This document shows, piece by piece, positions 34,866 to 36,444 of a DNA stretch of 36,444 nucleotides (position 1 is its first letter; every line of letters starts with the position of its first letter). The notes beneath the pieces are model-generated. The model was not told the origin of the DNA and made no database searches. It saw nothing but the letters and a program-made list of their open reading frames with translations. Source of the DNA: Pseudomonadota bacterium (lineage in GTDB: Bacteria > Pseudomonadota > Alphaproteobacteria > Acetobacterales > Acetobacteraceae). The translations under genes and the position numbers were made by a program. The DNA is taken from positions 1 through 36,444 of the forward strand of contig JAKAEC010000017.1 in the NCBI GenBank assembly GCA_021818425.1. Reading direction: 5' to 3'.

Positions 34866-35340
34866 TCAAAGTACGTACGGCCGGCGAGCGCCCCGGATAG
34901 CCAATGCCTCGCGGGTGAATTCATCGAGGGTATTCAGCATCCTGATCTTGCGCCCATCATGCGTACGATCCTCGAAAAAATCATATGCCGAGACATGATT
35001 TGCCTGCTTGGGCCTCAGCCTGATACACGAAGCTTCGTTGCCCAATACCCCTGTCCGCTTCGACTGTCGTTGCGGAACCTTCAGCCCTTCTCTACGCCAA
35101 ATGCGAGCGATGCGCTTCTTGTTAACGACACAGACGGCCTGATGCAGCAACGCCGTAATGCGCCGATATCCGTAGCGGCAATACTGCCGTGGCAGTTCAA
35201 TGATATAAGCTGTCAGCGCAGCTTCGTTAGCAGTAGTCTTGGGAACCAAACGCTGTGTCGTGCGATGCTGCCCAATGACGCGGCGGGCAAATCGCTCCGA
35301 CACACCAATCGATCCAATCGCATCAATCGTGGACTTGCGC
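34866..35340 (-). mobile_element. IS3-family OrfB transposase, truncated
   Basis: SERFARRVIGQHRTTQRLVP, YGYRRITALLHQAVCVVNKK, IWRREGLKVPQRQSKR and NHVSAYDFFEDRTHDGRKIR form the N-terminal half of an IS3-group OrfB (HTH_21 and start of the DDE domain with its first Asp). The protein is cut after LDEFTREALAIRGARRPYVL, so the rest of the catalytic core is missing. The reading can be followed upstream to about 35340 without a clear start. OrfA was not recognised. Confidence 0.85.
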
Positions 35341-35585
35341 TGTTACGTCCAGATCAGACACCGGTCTCGCCTTCTAGCCGGAGCGCGCTCCACCGCCAGG
35401 AACCACGACGCTAAATTCTTCGAGATGCTCAGGGCATTGCTGGTAACGGCAACCCAAGCACCGCTATTCAGTTCCGCCATGCGGTTTTTGCCAAACGCCT
35501 AGGCCCTGGCTGATGCCGTTGGACAGCATCAGGTAGGGGCATCTACCCCATCAGTTCAGCCTGGGTTTAAACGGCATTATGCCGC

Positions 35586-36444
35586 CTACGGGAACCGCAC
35601 CGCATCGCCGTTGCCGACGTGGTCTGTGCCCTGAGAGCCATCCTTGCCGCTGCCGCCGACCATCGGATAACCGAGCTCATGCATCAGGGCGATCGCAGGC
35701 GCGCCGGTGCAGTGGTTGGCGGCGATCTTGCGGAAGCCATACTTCGCCAACGCCTTCACCGTCTCCCTCTGCTCATCGGTCAGTGGACCAAGCGGAGCGA
35801 TATGCAGCCCGCCGAACAGACCGTAAAGATTTCTCCCTGCCTCCAGGTTGTCCACCGCGTAGTCGACAAGATTGGCCACCCCTTGGTGGCAGCAACCGGT
35901 GACGCAGACCAATCCCTCCTCAGCGACATTGAAGTAAAGCGATTGCTCGCCGCGGATGTCGAGCCAGATCGGCACGTCGAAGGTGACCGAGGCAACCCCC
36001 TCAGCCAGCCGATGGACACCGCCGGGCAGCAGGAGGACCAGCTTACCCCGATGAGGGGTCCGGTTGGTGATGCCGGCCTGAGGGAACGATCCGCCGGCCA
36101 ACCAAGCCATGGCCTCCTCGCTCAGGGTGCCTGGTGCCAGGATGGTGATTTCCGGCGCCAGGGCGAGAACCGCCTCGATCCCCCAGAAATGATCCAGATG
36201 CTCGTGGCTGAGATAGACAAAGTCGATCTCGCCCGAGGTGAGCATGCGGTCAACACCGGTGGCGCGGAAACGCTCCGCCATATAGTCTCGGTTCCAGCCG
36301 GCATCGAGCAGAATACGGATTATCTTCCCATCCAGGCCCTCCACCTCCACCAGGGAACAACTTCCCGCAGCGTTGTCTTGGTCGAAGTGCATCCGCCATT
36401 GGCGGACGGACGGACCACCGTTGGCCTCAATGTCCTTGATGAGT
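35586..36444 (-). CDS. Metallo-beta-lactamase-fold hydrolase, 5' end outside window
   Basis: The frame is open from the stop at 35586 through the window edge; ATG 36392 is probably internal, since IKDIEANGGPSVRQWRMHFD reads in frame before it. Zinc ligands are in YLSHEHLDHFWG (HxHxDH), VTGCCHQGVANLV (His) and AANHCTGAPA (His). It resembles the MBL subgroup acting on pterin-like or phosphorylated compounds, but the substrate cannot be told. The C-terminus ends with GNGDAVRFP. Confidence 0.9.
   Translation of the reverse strand, partial: LIKDIEANGGPSVRQWRMHFDQDNAAGSCSLVEVEGLDGKIIRILLDAGWNRDYMAERFRATGVDRMLTSGEIDFVYLSHEHLDHFWGIEAVLALAPEITILAPGTLSEEAMAWLAGGSFPQAGITNRTPHRGKLVLLLPGGVHRLAEGVASVTFDVPIWLDIRGEQSLYFNVAEEGLVCVTGCCHQGVANLVDYAVDNLEAGRNLYGLFGGLHIAPLGPLTDEQRETVKALAKYGFRKIAANHCTGAPAIALMHELGYPMVGGSGKDGSQGTDHVGNGDAVRFP

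Noticed and set aside
34959-35414. 151-codon plus-strand frame
   Set aside because: It is antisense to the IS3 OrfB fragment, whose protein motifs are clear.
1-36444. CRISPR array, prophage or known defence system
   Set aside because: No regularly spaced repeats, phage structural genes or defence domains were found on either strand.

Overview
The window looks like a chromosomal accessory region of an alphaproteobacterium, possibly an acid-tolerant Acetobacteraceae-type organism. This placement is an inference from protein resemblance, the PHB gene order and the IS types; no marker gene fixes it. Intact metabolic operons alternate with decayed insertion sequences and pseudogenes.

Layout. 1-1.9 kb: a broken IS630-type transposase abutting a heavily decayed penicillin-binding protein 1a gene. 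1.94-2.25 kb: a tRNA-Leu(UAA) gene interrupted by a 224-nt group I intron. 2.25-3.4 kb: no gene recognised. 3.4-9.9 kb: a six-gene polyhydroxybutyrate operon (phaC, a phaJ-pta fusion, ackA, phasin, a FabI-type reductase, phbB). 10.0-10.65 kb: a decayed IS5-type transposase. 10.75-14.1 kb (minus strand): nsrR, hcp and an Hcp reductase-like gene, with an NsrR-type operator and an FNR-type box upstream of hcp. 14.1-15.8 kb (plus strand): a [2Fe-2S] ferredoxin and its FAD reductase, divergent from nsrR and sharing its promoter region. 16.1-21.1 kb: a YbhGFSR-type ABC exporter. 21.4-31.8 kb: arginine/ornithine metabolism, namely arcABC, a frameshifted ornithine decarboxylase, an intact AdiA-type arginine decarboxylase and an ArcD-type antiporter. 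31.9-35.3 kb: IS5, IS21, serine recombinase and IS3 fragments, with an HPP-family membrane protein among them. 35.6 kb to the end: a metallo-beta-lactamase-fold protein running off the window.

How it fits together (inference). Several operons suit low-oxygen, acid or nitrosative stress. PHB synthesis with Pta/AckA can store reducing power and make ATP. Hcp with its reductase handles NO or hydroxylamine. The arginine deiminase pathway yields ATP and ammonia, and arginine decarboxylase consumes protons. FNR/Anr-like boxes (8/10 to 9/10 matches to TTGAT-N4-ATCAA) lie upstream of phaC, hcp, arcA and arcD. This suggests an oxygen-responsive regulon, but no FNR-type regulator is encoded in the window. 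No CRISPR array, prophage or obviously new defence system was seen. The most unusual items are the intron-split tRNA, the compact dual-control hcp promoter, the symmetric nsrR/ferredoxin promoter and the arginine cluster with one dead and one live decarboxylase.
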